From NCBI GenBank assembly GCA_963931925.1, contig OZ007581.1, positions 23,432,043-23,496,042 on the forward strand: 64,000 nt of DNA. Reading direction: 5' to 3'. Origin of the DNA: Onchidella celtica. Lineage: Eukaryota; Mollusca; Gastropoda; Systellommatophora; Onchidiidae. Shown one piece after another: positions 22,536-34,966 of this stretch (positions are counted from its first letter, which is position 1; each line of letters starts with the position of its first letter). Position numbers and translations under genes: made by a program. Below the pieces are notes generated by a model, which saw nothing but the letters and a program-made list of their open reading frames with translations, was not told where the DNA came from and did no database searches.

Positions 22536-23869
22536 GTCGTATATGGTATATGTGGCAGAGTGGAATATATCCTGTAGAATAGCAAAACAAATTATACTAC
22601 TATATATTCATATGGTTAGCAATAAACGGCTGCAGCCTTCTTAATTTTAATCAAGTGCATTGATGTTTTTTCTTCTGAATGACTGCCATAACTATTGGAT
22701 AGAAAGTCGTGAGTCAGGGGAGACCAAGAGTCAAATCTTCTCCATTTCCTACCCCTTTTTTTTCTTTTTCTTCTTCTTTTTTTCTTTGAACAAAGGCCGG
22801 GATTTCATTTGTGCCTACTACTCGCCATCGCTTTTCCAGTTGTTGTTTTTTTAGCTACCATTTACAGTTTATTTTGCCGAGACTGTAACTGTATTGTAAC
22901 TGTAACGCCAGCCAACATAGCGCGATATAACAAAATACGAACAGGTGTGGGCGCTGCCTGCCTCTCGTTCAGCCAGCGACCTGGCTTGAGAACATGGCGG
23001 CCGGTTTTACATACTGGTCATGCGAGCGGCGCATCGGGTGAGCGATCTAAGTTAATTAAGATATCTCTGTCTAATCAGCAACCCAGGAAGATCCGGGACG
23101 TGTCTGTTAATACCATATATGGTAATGTCACCGATTTCTGCTGATAATCACTCAAGTGAACTAGATTTCTGGGTGAATCCGCATGGTTGAAAGATTTCGT
23201 GAAGTGATATGAAATAATGAAGTATTATGACATGATAACACCTGTGGCAACTTCAGATCGCGACCACGTCTTGCACGCAAGCGCACATCAAAATGGGATT
23301 TGCGCAGGGTTTCAACCATAGATTATAAATCACAAACACACAATACACAGGCATAATCAGGCAAAAAAAAAAACAACTAAATGGACATTCTAATTGTAAA
23401 AAAAAATATTCAATGCTTAATTTTGTTGTTGTTGTTGTTGTTTCTCAATGGTTTCCCAGCTACTGGTAAAAGGTTTAGAATGTCCAATGTGAGACTGCCT
23501 AGTGTTAGATTTTAGTCAGGAATTAAGTTTAAAGTTTGCCATATCAGCCCCTAAAAACAAGCCTATTCTGCTGATCTACTCTTCCGCGGGGACGTTCAAG
23601 CTGCATTGTGGCTGGGTGAGTTCTGGGTCCAGACTATTTGATTTGTGTTTTGACTCAGTGCGCGGGGTCGTTCTTTCGGCCAGTTGACTGATACAGCATG
23701 CTGCAGTGTAAACCTTTCTCTTTTCCCTCGCTTTGGAAACATACACCTATTGACAAAACACAACAAATTAACCAAAAAAAAACAACAACAAAAAAACCAA
23801 CTCTTCTAGGAACAACTTGTATGGCATCATCTTCCACTTTGAAATGCTTTAACCTTGTTAGAATGAAAC

Positions 23870-23982
<113 letters not shown>

Positions 23983-24368
23983 TGTGGGATGGCAACAGAG
24001 ATTGGCAAAGTTAAACCGTGGAGGGAGAAAATGGAGGAGGTCACCAAGTCCTGCCTTACTAACAGCAAACACAACAAAACTTGCAAAGAATGAAAAATGA
24101 ACGAAGCAACATCGTGTTTGCGTTCCTTGGCAAAGTGTTTTTATGCAGGTGAACCAAGGAGCGGTTTGAACCAAATGAACCAGAGTTTATGTCATGAAAA
24201 TAATTCATATTTTTAGGTAATATCTATATATTTACGGTGTCATTCTGTGCATTCACGAAATGACAATCTTAAGCCCAATTAGCCGAAACCTTAAGAGTGT
24301 CTTGCAACCTCTGAAGGAACTGTATGGACAGTGCACCAACCCAATTCCATCCCCTACCACAACTACAC

Positions 24369-24517
24369 CTTCCTGGCGTTTTATTTTCCGATTTCCTCCT
24401 TCGAAACGCTGCTTGTTTACACTGGTCGATTTTCTGAATGAGAAACGATGCGCATAGTTTGTTTTGGTCGTGTTTCGAAGGGGGAAATTGGAAAACAAAG
24501 ACGGAAAGCCAGGAGAG
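24369..24517. repeat. short inverted-repeat element
   Basis: Left arm 24369-24410 and right arm 24468-24517 share TTTTCC.ATTTCC.CCTTCGAAAC in inverted orientation plus a TCCTGGC end. It looks like a small foldback or MITE-like relic. Confidence 0.55.
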
Positions 24518-26756
24518 TTCTTCCAACACAGTCTCCATTCCTTTTTTCTATTCCTAAAACCTACCAGTGTAAACAGGCTTTAATATAGGTGATAGAACAG
24601 CATTCCTTGTTTCATGGAATTTCCTTAAGTAGGAGCCTGTTTTAAAATTAGGACAACTGGAGCGGTTCTCTCCTCCTATTGATTCCTGTTGTTGACCGTG
24701 TGTTTTTATTTGACGGCCAGGGGGCTGGCAGATCTCCAGAGTTTCCGAATTTTATTTCTTTAGTTCTAGATGCCATCGGCGCAGCTAGTAAGCATCCAAA
24801 CTAATCCCTCCGTCGAATGTCAATTTAGGGACCTTCTTATTGAAAGTTCTGCGGAGGGATGGTCCCAAGTGCAGCAGGTATCTTCTGCCTGTGTGGGAGG
24901 TCTGGTAGATCAGGCTGTAGGACTGGCGAGCAGATTTAAGAGCTACATGTTTTTGAAAAAGGAAACACCATCTATATAAAAAAACAGCGAAGAAAAAAAC
25001 ATTCACTGTTGCGAGGAAGAAATGCCCACACCTGAAAAATTACATGTGAAAGATAGTTCTTTTTGCCAACTATGTCTATTCCTTTGACATGAAAGCGAAG
25101 TACCGTAATTTTGTAATAAATGAAAATACGCCTAAAAATATCGAATAATGCTTTCTCCTCAACAATGATGGCCTCCCTCCTGCCTTTGTTTTGTTTCGAC
25201 TTTATACTTCCGGTTGCGTTTCAAAGTTTGAAGGCATGAGTTTCTGTGTCGTCTGCCTTATGCACGGGCCATGCGGGTGTTACTGTGCCAGTTGTGAGTT
25301 CTTTTCTACCTTGATCTACATAATCTGTGTGCCGTCTGAGTAACTAGATCTAGATCTAGATCTACATGCTTCTTAAATTACGGAGAAGGACAAGGGAAAA
25401 ATATCACTCCTGCGAGGAAGAAATGTGAGTACTGATTAGATCAGTGTTGTCACAATTTAATAACTCTTTTACTCACTCATGTGTCTTCTAATTTCAGCAA
25501 GATGATATTGCAACCCGTGCTTTGAACGGGTCCTCACCCTCGTATAACATATTATTATTGTAAATAGATATTTTATTTGCAAGTTCAAAACATTTTTGTT
25601 AAAAACATGATGTTCATTTCTTTTACAAGTTGTGACAAGCCTAAGTGGGAATAATGAAGTCGTCTGTATGGTTCACTTCTGCTGCGAAGTGGTACAGATG
25701 TTCCACTCCCCCTCGACCCCAGCCCCCTTCCCCCCAACTCCCAATCGCTGATCGGTTATTGCCCATTTCCGTTAGATGCGATGAGTTAAATGAGTCCCAG
25801 TTCTGGTCTATTTGTTGCGTCATATTAGTGTTTTTTTTTCTGTTTAAACATTCTTCAAATTCACTTTTCCAGAGTATTTAATTAAGCTATTAAGCTAATT
25901 AAGCTGTCATTTTTATGTAATTTGATATTTTCTGTTTCAGTTTAGAAAGTGGCACTCTTAGCCAGGAGGTCAGTATTATGTTCGTTACCGGTGACACCCA
26001 CATGACCCGGTATCCATGCTAGCACTACAGCTGACGGCATCTGACCAGCAAACATGTCTCTTTGCAATTATTAATTATAGTGGTCGCTTTTTATGCAATA
26101 TTAATGTTAACATAATTAATTAAATCTCTCCCTTTCCAGATTTACCCCCCCCCCCTCCGTCAATTGATTAAAAAGTACAATAATGCAAAAACTCCCAGTC
26201 CTTGATTCAAATCAGTACTGGTAATGCAAAAAAAAAAAATTTCGTAAATTATCGTACTGCAGATTTTAACAGAACAGTAAAATGAATTCAAGTCGTGATA
26301 GGAACGTCTCGAAATATTGCTTGTGTTATTTCTAACCTCAAACTCCCTGTAATATCAAGAACAATTCTGACTAACGGAAGAGGTAACGTATGATTTAACC
26401 AGTAACAATGGCTGTTCATTAATAATGTGTTGGCCCTTTCGATAGGTGAACCGTGGCTGCTATCTGTGTGTTTTATTGGGCTGTTTTGGTATGTAATTTG
26501 GCTGTTTTTGGATTGTTTGTGCATGTAGTTTTTTTGGTGAGCACACGGTTTTTATCGTTTTAAGCAGCAAATTGTATTCAAAAATTTTATGAAGATGAAT
26601 GTGAAGGTTTCTCATGACATTTGATTTGTAAACGAAGATTTTCCTCAACGTTTGCCCTTCTGGCATTAGAAGAGCAAAATGTTAGAAGTTTTGGTGAAAT
26701 GCATGGTGCTTTTTTCTGCCTTACAGCCATGATGCTTTACAGAAAATCGAGGATAG

Positions 26757-26787
<31 letters not shown>

Positions 26788-26790
26788 ACT
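26757..26790. repeat. (GT)n microsatellite
   Basis: Pure dinucleotide run. Confidence 0.95.
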
Positions 26791-27109
26791 GTATAGTTCG
26801 ATGTCCAAGTCTCACAACAGATACAGGCAAATGGTATGCGAAAACGGCATCTGTTATTGCATTGTTTTTATAATTTTATTTTCCTGTTCATTAATTTCAT
26901 AATTCAGGCTGTGAGTTCATGGCGTGTAGTATCTATTTACACTTGTTAACAATTTAATAAGTAATGACTCCTGTTATTTATATTCAGGAGTTTTGATAAA
27001 TGTATATAAAATTATTGACTCTGTTGGACTTTTTTTCCAAGGTTGAACCAGTTCTAATTTTCTAGATTTTAATATTTTTCCTAATTGTTGTTGCCACTGC
27101 GGTTGTCGT

Positions 27110-27170
27110 TGTGTTTGTTGTTGTTGTTGTTGTTATTGTTGTTGTTGTTGTTGTTGTTGTTATTGCTTCT
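27110..27170. repeat. (GTT)n microsatellite
   Basis: Trinucleotide run. It yields a leucine-rich open frame that I do not regard as coding. Confidence 0.95.
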
Positions 27171-27711
27171 GCTGCTCTTTTTCTTCTGCCACAGCCATTC
27201 TCTTAGATGTTGCAAATATTACACACTAATACTGACATTCTTAAGAGAGGCGGCAATTTCTGTATTTTGCACATACAATAAAAAGGGTTTTTTTTGTACG
27301 ATACCAGCCTATGATTTCAATGTCTTTCATATCCATAAATGTTCGAAAAGCTAAATTAGAACTAGCTATTTTTCTTTTAATTTACCTTAGTTATTTCCAC
27401 ATTTTCACTAACTTTCTACCAGAAAAATCTAACATTTGACCCAAAAACTGTACTAGATGATATGTTTGATTGACTTGCAGCCGTTTCATAGCTTTTTTTT
27501 TTTGACATTTTAAAGTTAATTTATCAAGGTACCACTGTAAAAAATAAAAGGTCCTGACTAATTAAAACTATATAAAATGTAATATATATTTACTGGTAAC
27601 TGGAAAAGGCAAAATGGATTCCGCACAAAACTTGAGTTAGTATGGGTGTCGAGGTGGGCAGTGAGTGATAGATGAAAATGATTTTTTAAGATACACATTT
27701 AGAGAGGCAGA

Positions 27712-27775
27712 CGTTTCGATAGACAGACAGGCAGATAGACAGACAGACAGACAGACCGACAAACAGACAGAAAGA
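27712..27775. repeat. GACA-rich microsatellite
   Basis: Imperfect tetranucleotide run. Confidence 0.95.
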
Positions 27776-29048
27776 CACGGAGGCAGGCAGGGGGACGGGA
27801 AGACAGCATTAAGGATGAAATGAGAATTGGCGAACATGGAAACACGACATGAAATAATACAACTTGAGTAACTTTTAGTATCATTGCCATTGGTCATTTA
27901 ATTATTCACTGTTTGCATGCATACAAAGACAAGCACCACATCCCAGTATAAAATTTTGTTTTTTTAAGTTGGGACTAATTAAACAGAGGTCTATTTGACT
28001 GATAGAGATACCCAGTAACCAGGTTTTCTAACATAAAAAAACAAAAACAAAAAAAAACTACTGCTTAGTTCAATACAGAACTGCTCACTAAGGGCAGATC
28101 CCGAGAATCTTTACTTTCTGAGAATTCCACACTTTTTCCCCACCCCGTCTTGCCGAAAATTGTTGGAGATCTTTCAATCAGACTTAATGTGCGCCCAACT
28201 TACACAATTGCTATAGGAATCTCTTTTTCAAAAATAAAAACTACAGACATTCATATACTAATACTATACAATCTCTCATTATCCTTGATTAAAATTGATT
28301 GTTTCCGAAACAATCACTTAAAAGATTAAGTTTACATTTTTGGCCCAGTTGAGCTATTGCAAATAGTCGTTTAATCTCAGGACAATATGACAAATAATAA
28401 CATGCAATCAATTCATGACATTTTTTATGCCTAAACCAGTTTCATGTCAATTTTAACTAATGGGCTTATGAGACAGTTGCAGCTTTGTTTGTGGACGTTG
28501 TTTGTGTTTATCATGACGTTAAAAATCAAACGGGAAAATCTTATCAATTTTAATTCTTTTGTAATTTACTGTGAAGTTTCTTAAATCTTTATTTCTAAAG
28601 CGGGGCTTTGCTAGCTATAACTTTTTTGGCATTTTTAGTTTCTTTCAAGCCCTGCCGCAAATCTATAGAGATCTGTGGGGTGTTATTTTTTATTATTATT
28701 ATTATTATTATTTCAGTTAAACGTGTAGGTTAAATCCTTCCCAAAATCCCACATGGGTATTTATATTTCAACGTGCAGAATCAAAGCACCATGTAAGATC
28801 GTTTTGCCTACCTCAAACGGCCCAAGAATTTGTCCACAAGCAAAAGGAAGAATATGATCTAAGCCACATTATAAAATTTCTCACCATACATAATTGTGAG
28901 TCATTTGGGTAATTCAGTGTGATAAATCACAAAGAAAATAAAATGTTGAGATCATCATCCATAACATGGTTTTAGACATAAGAAACACTCGCATACGTCA
29001 GCGTTGTCGTAATCCTGGGATCAGTCTTGAAACAAATGAAAGAACAAA

Positions 29049-32000
29049 TTATGGGGGACATGTGGTTGCATCACGTTCACACTGTCTGGAGCTTGAGCTA
29101 AACACTCCATAGCCAGAGTATGCACCATGATGCTCGTTGTGACACCAGATGACACCGCAGCGTCTGAAATGGTAAGGAAGTTGATTATACATTCACTCTA
29201 CTCCGGGTTGCACTTGGTAGTGCTGATGTAGGTGATGGAGACTGGTGAAAGTTTATAGAGTGTTTTGCGGGGCTAAAGGGTGATAATGGTGTGGATGTTT
29301 CATGACCAAATATCAAGAAAACAAGTGATTAATTGGGTGTATGTGAATAATACGTATCATCGTCTCTTTGTAGCGTTCTTTTAGCTTATTCGTGCCATCT
29401 TTTTTTCAAAGTTAGTAAATCAAGATCGGCGTAAGTAATATAGACATTAATAACAGTCATAATAAAAACACTAATAATAATAACAACAACAAGAGCTATA
29501 TTGAATGTTAAATACCGTGCTAAAGACAGAAAAGAGTGGATCAATGACTTACATTTGATAACCATAACCACTGGAGCAGGTCCAGTACCATCCATCCTTG
29601 TGACGATATGTGTCGCAAGTTTGATAGTTGCCAGCAGGACGTCCATGACAATCAGAGGAACTTGCCACGCAGGATGAAGCCATATTTTGGGCTGTTGATC
29701 AGAGGTTGCCAAATTGTCAAATGTGTGCAGATTTAGTGGCAAAGACAATGAAAATACACATAGAGAAAATAAGAGTATTCAGTTTGATCACAAATCTTCA
29801 GAATCGGGGGAAAAGACAAAGGCTGTGGGAAAAGAGAGGGAATCCGTTCCTTTCTTGACCAGTAACACTCAAGACGATGTAGAAACAAGCTGAGAAATAA
29901 AAGTTTATCGGTTCCAACAATAATGTTACTCTCAACGATTTTGTTTGTCCTGAGCTTAAAATTTTTAATTTCCTGTTCTCTTTTCGCACGAAATGTCTAA
30001 AGCACCTTGCAACTGCTGGAGCCACTGGTGAGAGCAACCAGCAAATGTTGAAATGTTGAATTTTAGGAGGAAGAGTAGACAAGCCTGGCAAATGAGAGGA
30101 GGGTCTACAGTCACTAAAATGTCACCTAACATATAAATGACTTTCATTTTTTTTTTAAAATTTAATTAACCCCAGCGGGAAGATCCCCTTTCAGTCTTAA
30201 CATAGTCTAAGATTAAGTAGATTATTACGGTATTGAATGATTATGTCCTGTGCGTTGCACAGATTAAAGAAAAGGAACAGCAGAGCGTTACTTATTTCGT
30301 ATCCTTACCTTGACATGCAACTCCAACTACAGAATCCCGGATCTGTGTGAGAGTGTTAAATCCACTGACGCTGAAGACGTTGCTGGGCATTGATGCTATA
30401 GTTTCGAGCTCGCCCTGTCGAGCACTGCCAATACCAATACTGATGACGGTGACCCCATCTCTGTGAAGTGCGTCAGCGGCCACTGCAGTAGCACTCTCTG
30501 ATGGGAAGGAAAATGACAACATTACACATAAATTGCCAGATACGTGGAGTGGGACAGACTGATGGTTGGCCTGTGGCTAGATCGACATACAGAGAAATAG
30601 ATGGGCAGGAAAAGTGTGTTGAGAACTAGACAGGCAGGCAAAATCAAAGATGATAATTATTTTCTTTCTTCTAATGTACAATGACAAGGACAATGGATTT
30701 GCTAAAAGTTCCTGGACTTACAATAATGTATGAATAAATGTGGGTGGCTCTGACAAAACCGGGTTAAAGGTGAAATTTCTATACCTCTATAAAAAATTGA
30801 AATGAAACATTTTCAGGACAATTTTGAACATAATGGTTTAACTGAATGCAAAAAATGACTAATCTTTCGTATTATAAGGAAATCTCAATTTTCGTACTTA
30901 AAGAGTTTGCCCCTTCCGAGGGATTTTCTCAGGAATTTGGTCTTTCACATTAAGCCATATTTCGTCAGTTTCACTCACAAATGAAAACACGACCATAGTT
31001 TTATTAATGTTACTCCCTAGTTCATGTCGTTACTGGCCAATGGAAGACATTACAGCTTTATTTGTTATGTTACTCCCTAGTTCATGTTGTTACTGCCCAA
31101 CGGAAGACATTACAGCTTTATTTGTTATGTTACTCCCTAGTTCATGTCGTTAATGGCCAATGGAAGACATTACAGCTTTATTTGTTATGTTACCTCCTAG
31201 TTCATGTCGTTACTGGCCAATGGAAGTACAGCTTTGTTTGTTTGTTTTTTGAAGAAATTGACAAGTTGCACCGATTTCAGCTATACAGCCCAAGACAGAG
31301 AATAAGGCATTATGCAACTGGGTTTTCTACTTACGATCGTTTGAAACACCATCTGTAATCACAATGGCAATCTTGGGAACATTAGCCCGAGCACCATTGC
31401 CGCTGGAGAAACCGCTGGTGCGCGCCAGATCTAGTGCTTCAGCTGTATCGGTGCTTCCCCCTATGTATGGACATTGTGCGAGGGCCTAAATATGCAGAGA
31501 CAGAAGCAAAACGGTTGTAATCTGCATTCTTTCACAAAATGTCACGGGAATGGGAGGAACATCAGAGAAACCTAATATAGACGGCTGTAAAAAGCTGATC
31601 TTACAAACAGAATCATTCCCATAATATAGTACTCATAGTAATCAGGTAAACTTTTCCTTGCGTGTTCCCCCCCCCACCCCCAACTCCCCCCCCCCCACCC
31701 CCAACCCCCTCCCCACGCCTTTCTCTCCATTCTGTACGCATCATAGTCTCTTTGTAGCGTTCTTTTAGCTTTTTCGTGCGATTTCTTTTTTTAACTCTAA
31801 TAACCTGATTAGTTTTTTTCTTTTTTTAAAATTTTATGTTATAAGCTGCAACATAAACACAACCTGTTAAAATATCAAGATTCGCAGTTGATTACAGATG
31901 TAATTGTGATCGCTTCACGGGGCCTCAAATTCACAGTGATATCTTGATACGAGATGAAGTAAATAATTTGTCATTTATAGCATTTTCTTTATGTCAGCAT

Positions 32001-34919
32001 GTTAGTGCTTAGGCTTGAATATCTAAAAATACATTATATATCAGACTTTTTTTTTTTCTCTTTTCGAAATTCTTTTCTGACTTTATTCTCATAAGCTTTC
32101 TCCCCGAAGACGGTAATGAATCATTACAAATGCACACAAATGCTCATGAATACCTGGAAAACTCCATTATTGCTGGTGTATGCATCAAAGCCAAATTCAA
32201 TGCTTGCGCTACCACTGAAAACCATGGCAGAGAAGAGGAATTCGATTGGTCCCACACTGAAGCGGCGGGTCAAGTCACCCAGGAAAGCTAACATTGTGGC
32301 ATAGTTGGTTTGTCCGATACTGCCTGAGGAGTCTTTAATGAGCAGAATGTCGGCCTTGCCCGTGCATGTATCTGAAAATGCATGGAGTAAAACAGAAATG
32401 GCATGAGAATAAAAGATGGCATGAAGTCGATGGTGGTGGTTGAAGGGACAATTAATAGATTAAAATTTATCCATATCATCTCCCCCCCCCCCCCCCCGCC
32501 AGAACAAGAAATAATAAAACAAGTAAAGTGAGGTGTAAATGCCAAGGGCAGCAAACCTCCTAAAATAAAGACCTCAAATCATGGTGGTGGTTGAGATGGA
32601 GTTATGGCTGATGGTGGTGATGTATTTGCTGGTTGCAAATTATGATGATGATAAGAATGGTGCTGGTGGCGGTGATAGTTGCACTAATGATACTTGTTAT
32701 GGTGGTGGTGGTAGTGTTGATTATAATGGTGGTGGTGGTAGTAGTAGTAATAATAACAATAGTGATGGCGGTGGTGGTGGTTGTGATTGATAATGATAAT
32801 GGTGGTGGTGGTAGTGGTGGTGATACTGATAATGGTTGTTGTGACAAAGGTGGTGGTGGTAGTGGAGATGATTTACCATTTGGATAGGGGGTGTGCGGGG
32901 TTGTGTAAGGACCATCATTGTTGGGCCTCACATCTCTGGGACAGTATGGCACCGTTAGCTCACAGGAATCGGTGGAAGGATTGTACACCATCTTATGAGT
33001 GAAGCGGACGCCATTGTATGTATACCAACCCAGTGCGCAGGGCCTGAAATCAAAATTTGTTACACTGTCAGCTCAGATTTCTTTCAGCTACACTTCTTCA
33101 ATTTTTCACTGAAATTGTTTCACGGCATTTGCTAATTATGCCACGCAAAGTCCCTTGCTGGAAAACAAAGCCCTCTATTTACTTTATTGGTTGATTCTAA
33201 AGCTTTGTTATCCAAGGGATGTCATGTTATCAGTTACCAACATAAGATCAGTTCCCTGGTTTGTCTGTGTTAGTGATTGTTACCATACATTGTCATACTC
33301 TTGTTGAACCAGTGCTTCTCGTATTTTCCTCCTTCGTTTTTCTCTTTCTGTACTATGGACTTAAAACATCCTACAGATCTCCTCTTTGAAATAATTCTAT
33401 TCTTTACGCTGCAGTAATAATTTGTTCGTTGAAATGACTTAGTGCCAAATGCTACTTACATCTCATAGGCCTCTCCATTGGAACATGTGATGAAGAATCC
33501 TCTCTGGCAATGTGGGTAGCAAAGAGGATAGTTGCCGTCCCGTCTACCGTAACAGCTGTCTCGATAACTGAGACATGTTGGATTCCATGGATCTGGGGTT
33601 GCTGATGGTTGGGAGGATGAAAGAGATTAGTACGTGGCAATATTAAATAATAAGAGAGAAATCATAATGTTGTAAATGTGGTTTTCAGAGAGCCAGGGAG
33701 AGCATAGTAAATAATGTTTAATTCAAATCAGGTCTGATCAGAAGCTGAAAACAAGGTCAACACCAAAAATGAATCTTGAAATAGTAGATTCCTTTTTGAA
33801 TTTTGATTACTTAATAAGAAATTGATACTCAGTTACTGAGATAATATCCGTGGTCAACTATGTATTTCAAGAAATATGTTTTTCATCGTATTGGAATTCG
33901 CACAAAATATACCTACTAGCTATTTAGTTTCATGTTATCTTTTACAGCAGTTTGGACTTCAATTCCACATTCACATTTTATTTAAGTTGATACATAACTG
34001 CCTTCCTTACTTAGGGTTTACAGTTGCCATAAAAATCTTGGTGCTCAAGAACAGTTCACAAACAAACATCTGCCTACTGATATTTGTCTATGAAACTTAC
34101 TCGTAGTATATGGTGGGACTTCGACTTTGTGGTCCTCGGGATTTCTAGGACAATATGAGGAGCTCAGTTCACAACTGTCTGTGTATGGGTTGTAGACCAT
34201 ACGGGCTAAAAATCGGTTGCCGTGGTGATCTGTGTAATAGGCCAGTGCGCAAGGCCTACAAAAGGAAGGGGAAATAATATTACATTGTGTTTCATTTACA
34301 AAGATGGATGGGTGGATGGATGGATGCAAAGCTTAAATGTCTTCATGCATTGCAAGTACTTAAGGATATGAAAGTACAACTTCATTCCAGTCGTTACTGT
34401 TGTCATCGAATTACCGCCAATATGCTCAATTAATTGCCTTCCATTTTCAATATTTCCACAATTGAGCTACTTTGAGCATTACTATTACAATTTCAAGTAA
34501 TTGTTATAGTTACAATTGTTGTTGTTACTATTACATTGGAATGATTATCAGACCTATCTCGATGGTTAAATATAAGTGCATGAGCAGTCATTTGGTTTCT
34601 ATTTTTATATATCTATATACATTTTTTTTTTAATTATTATTATTTCTGTATTGTTTTTTTTGCGATTTTACTTGGGTGGTATTGTTAATAGTATAAAACA
34701 TTTTTTAACGGTTATGCCAGTTACAAATGCAAGAATCGAGATTGTACACTTACATCTTGTAAGCAAATTGATTTACACAGCTGATGTAATAGCCGTGGGC
34801 ACACAATGGGCTGCAGGCTGCATAGTTGCCATCCCTTCTTCCTGCACAGGAGTAGCTGAGGCACATGTGCTCCTCTGTGAACACAAGAAATCTGGGATCA
34901 TCGTTTGAAATTATTCTGT

Positions 34920-34966
<47 letters not shown>

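Larger units (their letters stand above)
20439..23069. mobile_element. hAT-like non-autonomous transposon (2631 bp)
   Basis: The left end reads CAGAGATATCTTAACTAACC and the inverted right end CAGAGATATCTTAATTAACT; both continue to TAGATCGC. It is flanked by the exact 8-bp duplication TCTAATCA (20431-20438 and 23070-23077). Copy B has TCTAATCA once (46561-46568). CAGAG ends plus an 8-bp duplication are typical of hAT (hobo-like ends). No transposase frame is visible. The interior carries a 90-bp direct repeat pair and an L2-like tail. Confidence 0.92.
24518..29048. other. intergenic region 3' of the vWA/chitin-binding gene
   Basis: AT-rich with no recognisable exons. It holds (GT)n at about 26757-26790, (GTT)n at about 27110-27170 and a GACA-rich run at 27712-27775. 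A TCTAGA iteration lies near 25349-25366. A 27-bp word around TTGTACGATACCAGCC is shared between about 27291 and 21998. Minus-strand AATAAA motifs near 28690 and 28590 are possible poly(A) signals for the upstream gene. Confidence 0.5.
29049..32371 (-). other. block 3: vWA3 + one diverged C-terminal chitin-binding domain (exons 16-20)
   Basis: vWA3 exons are 218, 151 and 189 nt ([35 protein letters not shown]). The final domain (139 + 115 nt) keeps [20 protein letters not shown] and a closing pair of Cys, but lacks the MVYxPxTDSCE motif and has [11 protein letters not shown] in its place. A second domain of the pair is absent. The stop TAA is at 29051-29049. Confidence 0.88.

Noticed and set aside
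31668..31715. CRISPR-like or other prokaryotic arrays
   Set aside because: All tandem arrays here are micro- or minisatellites without unique spacers, and the genome is clearly animal.
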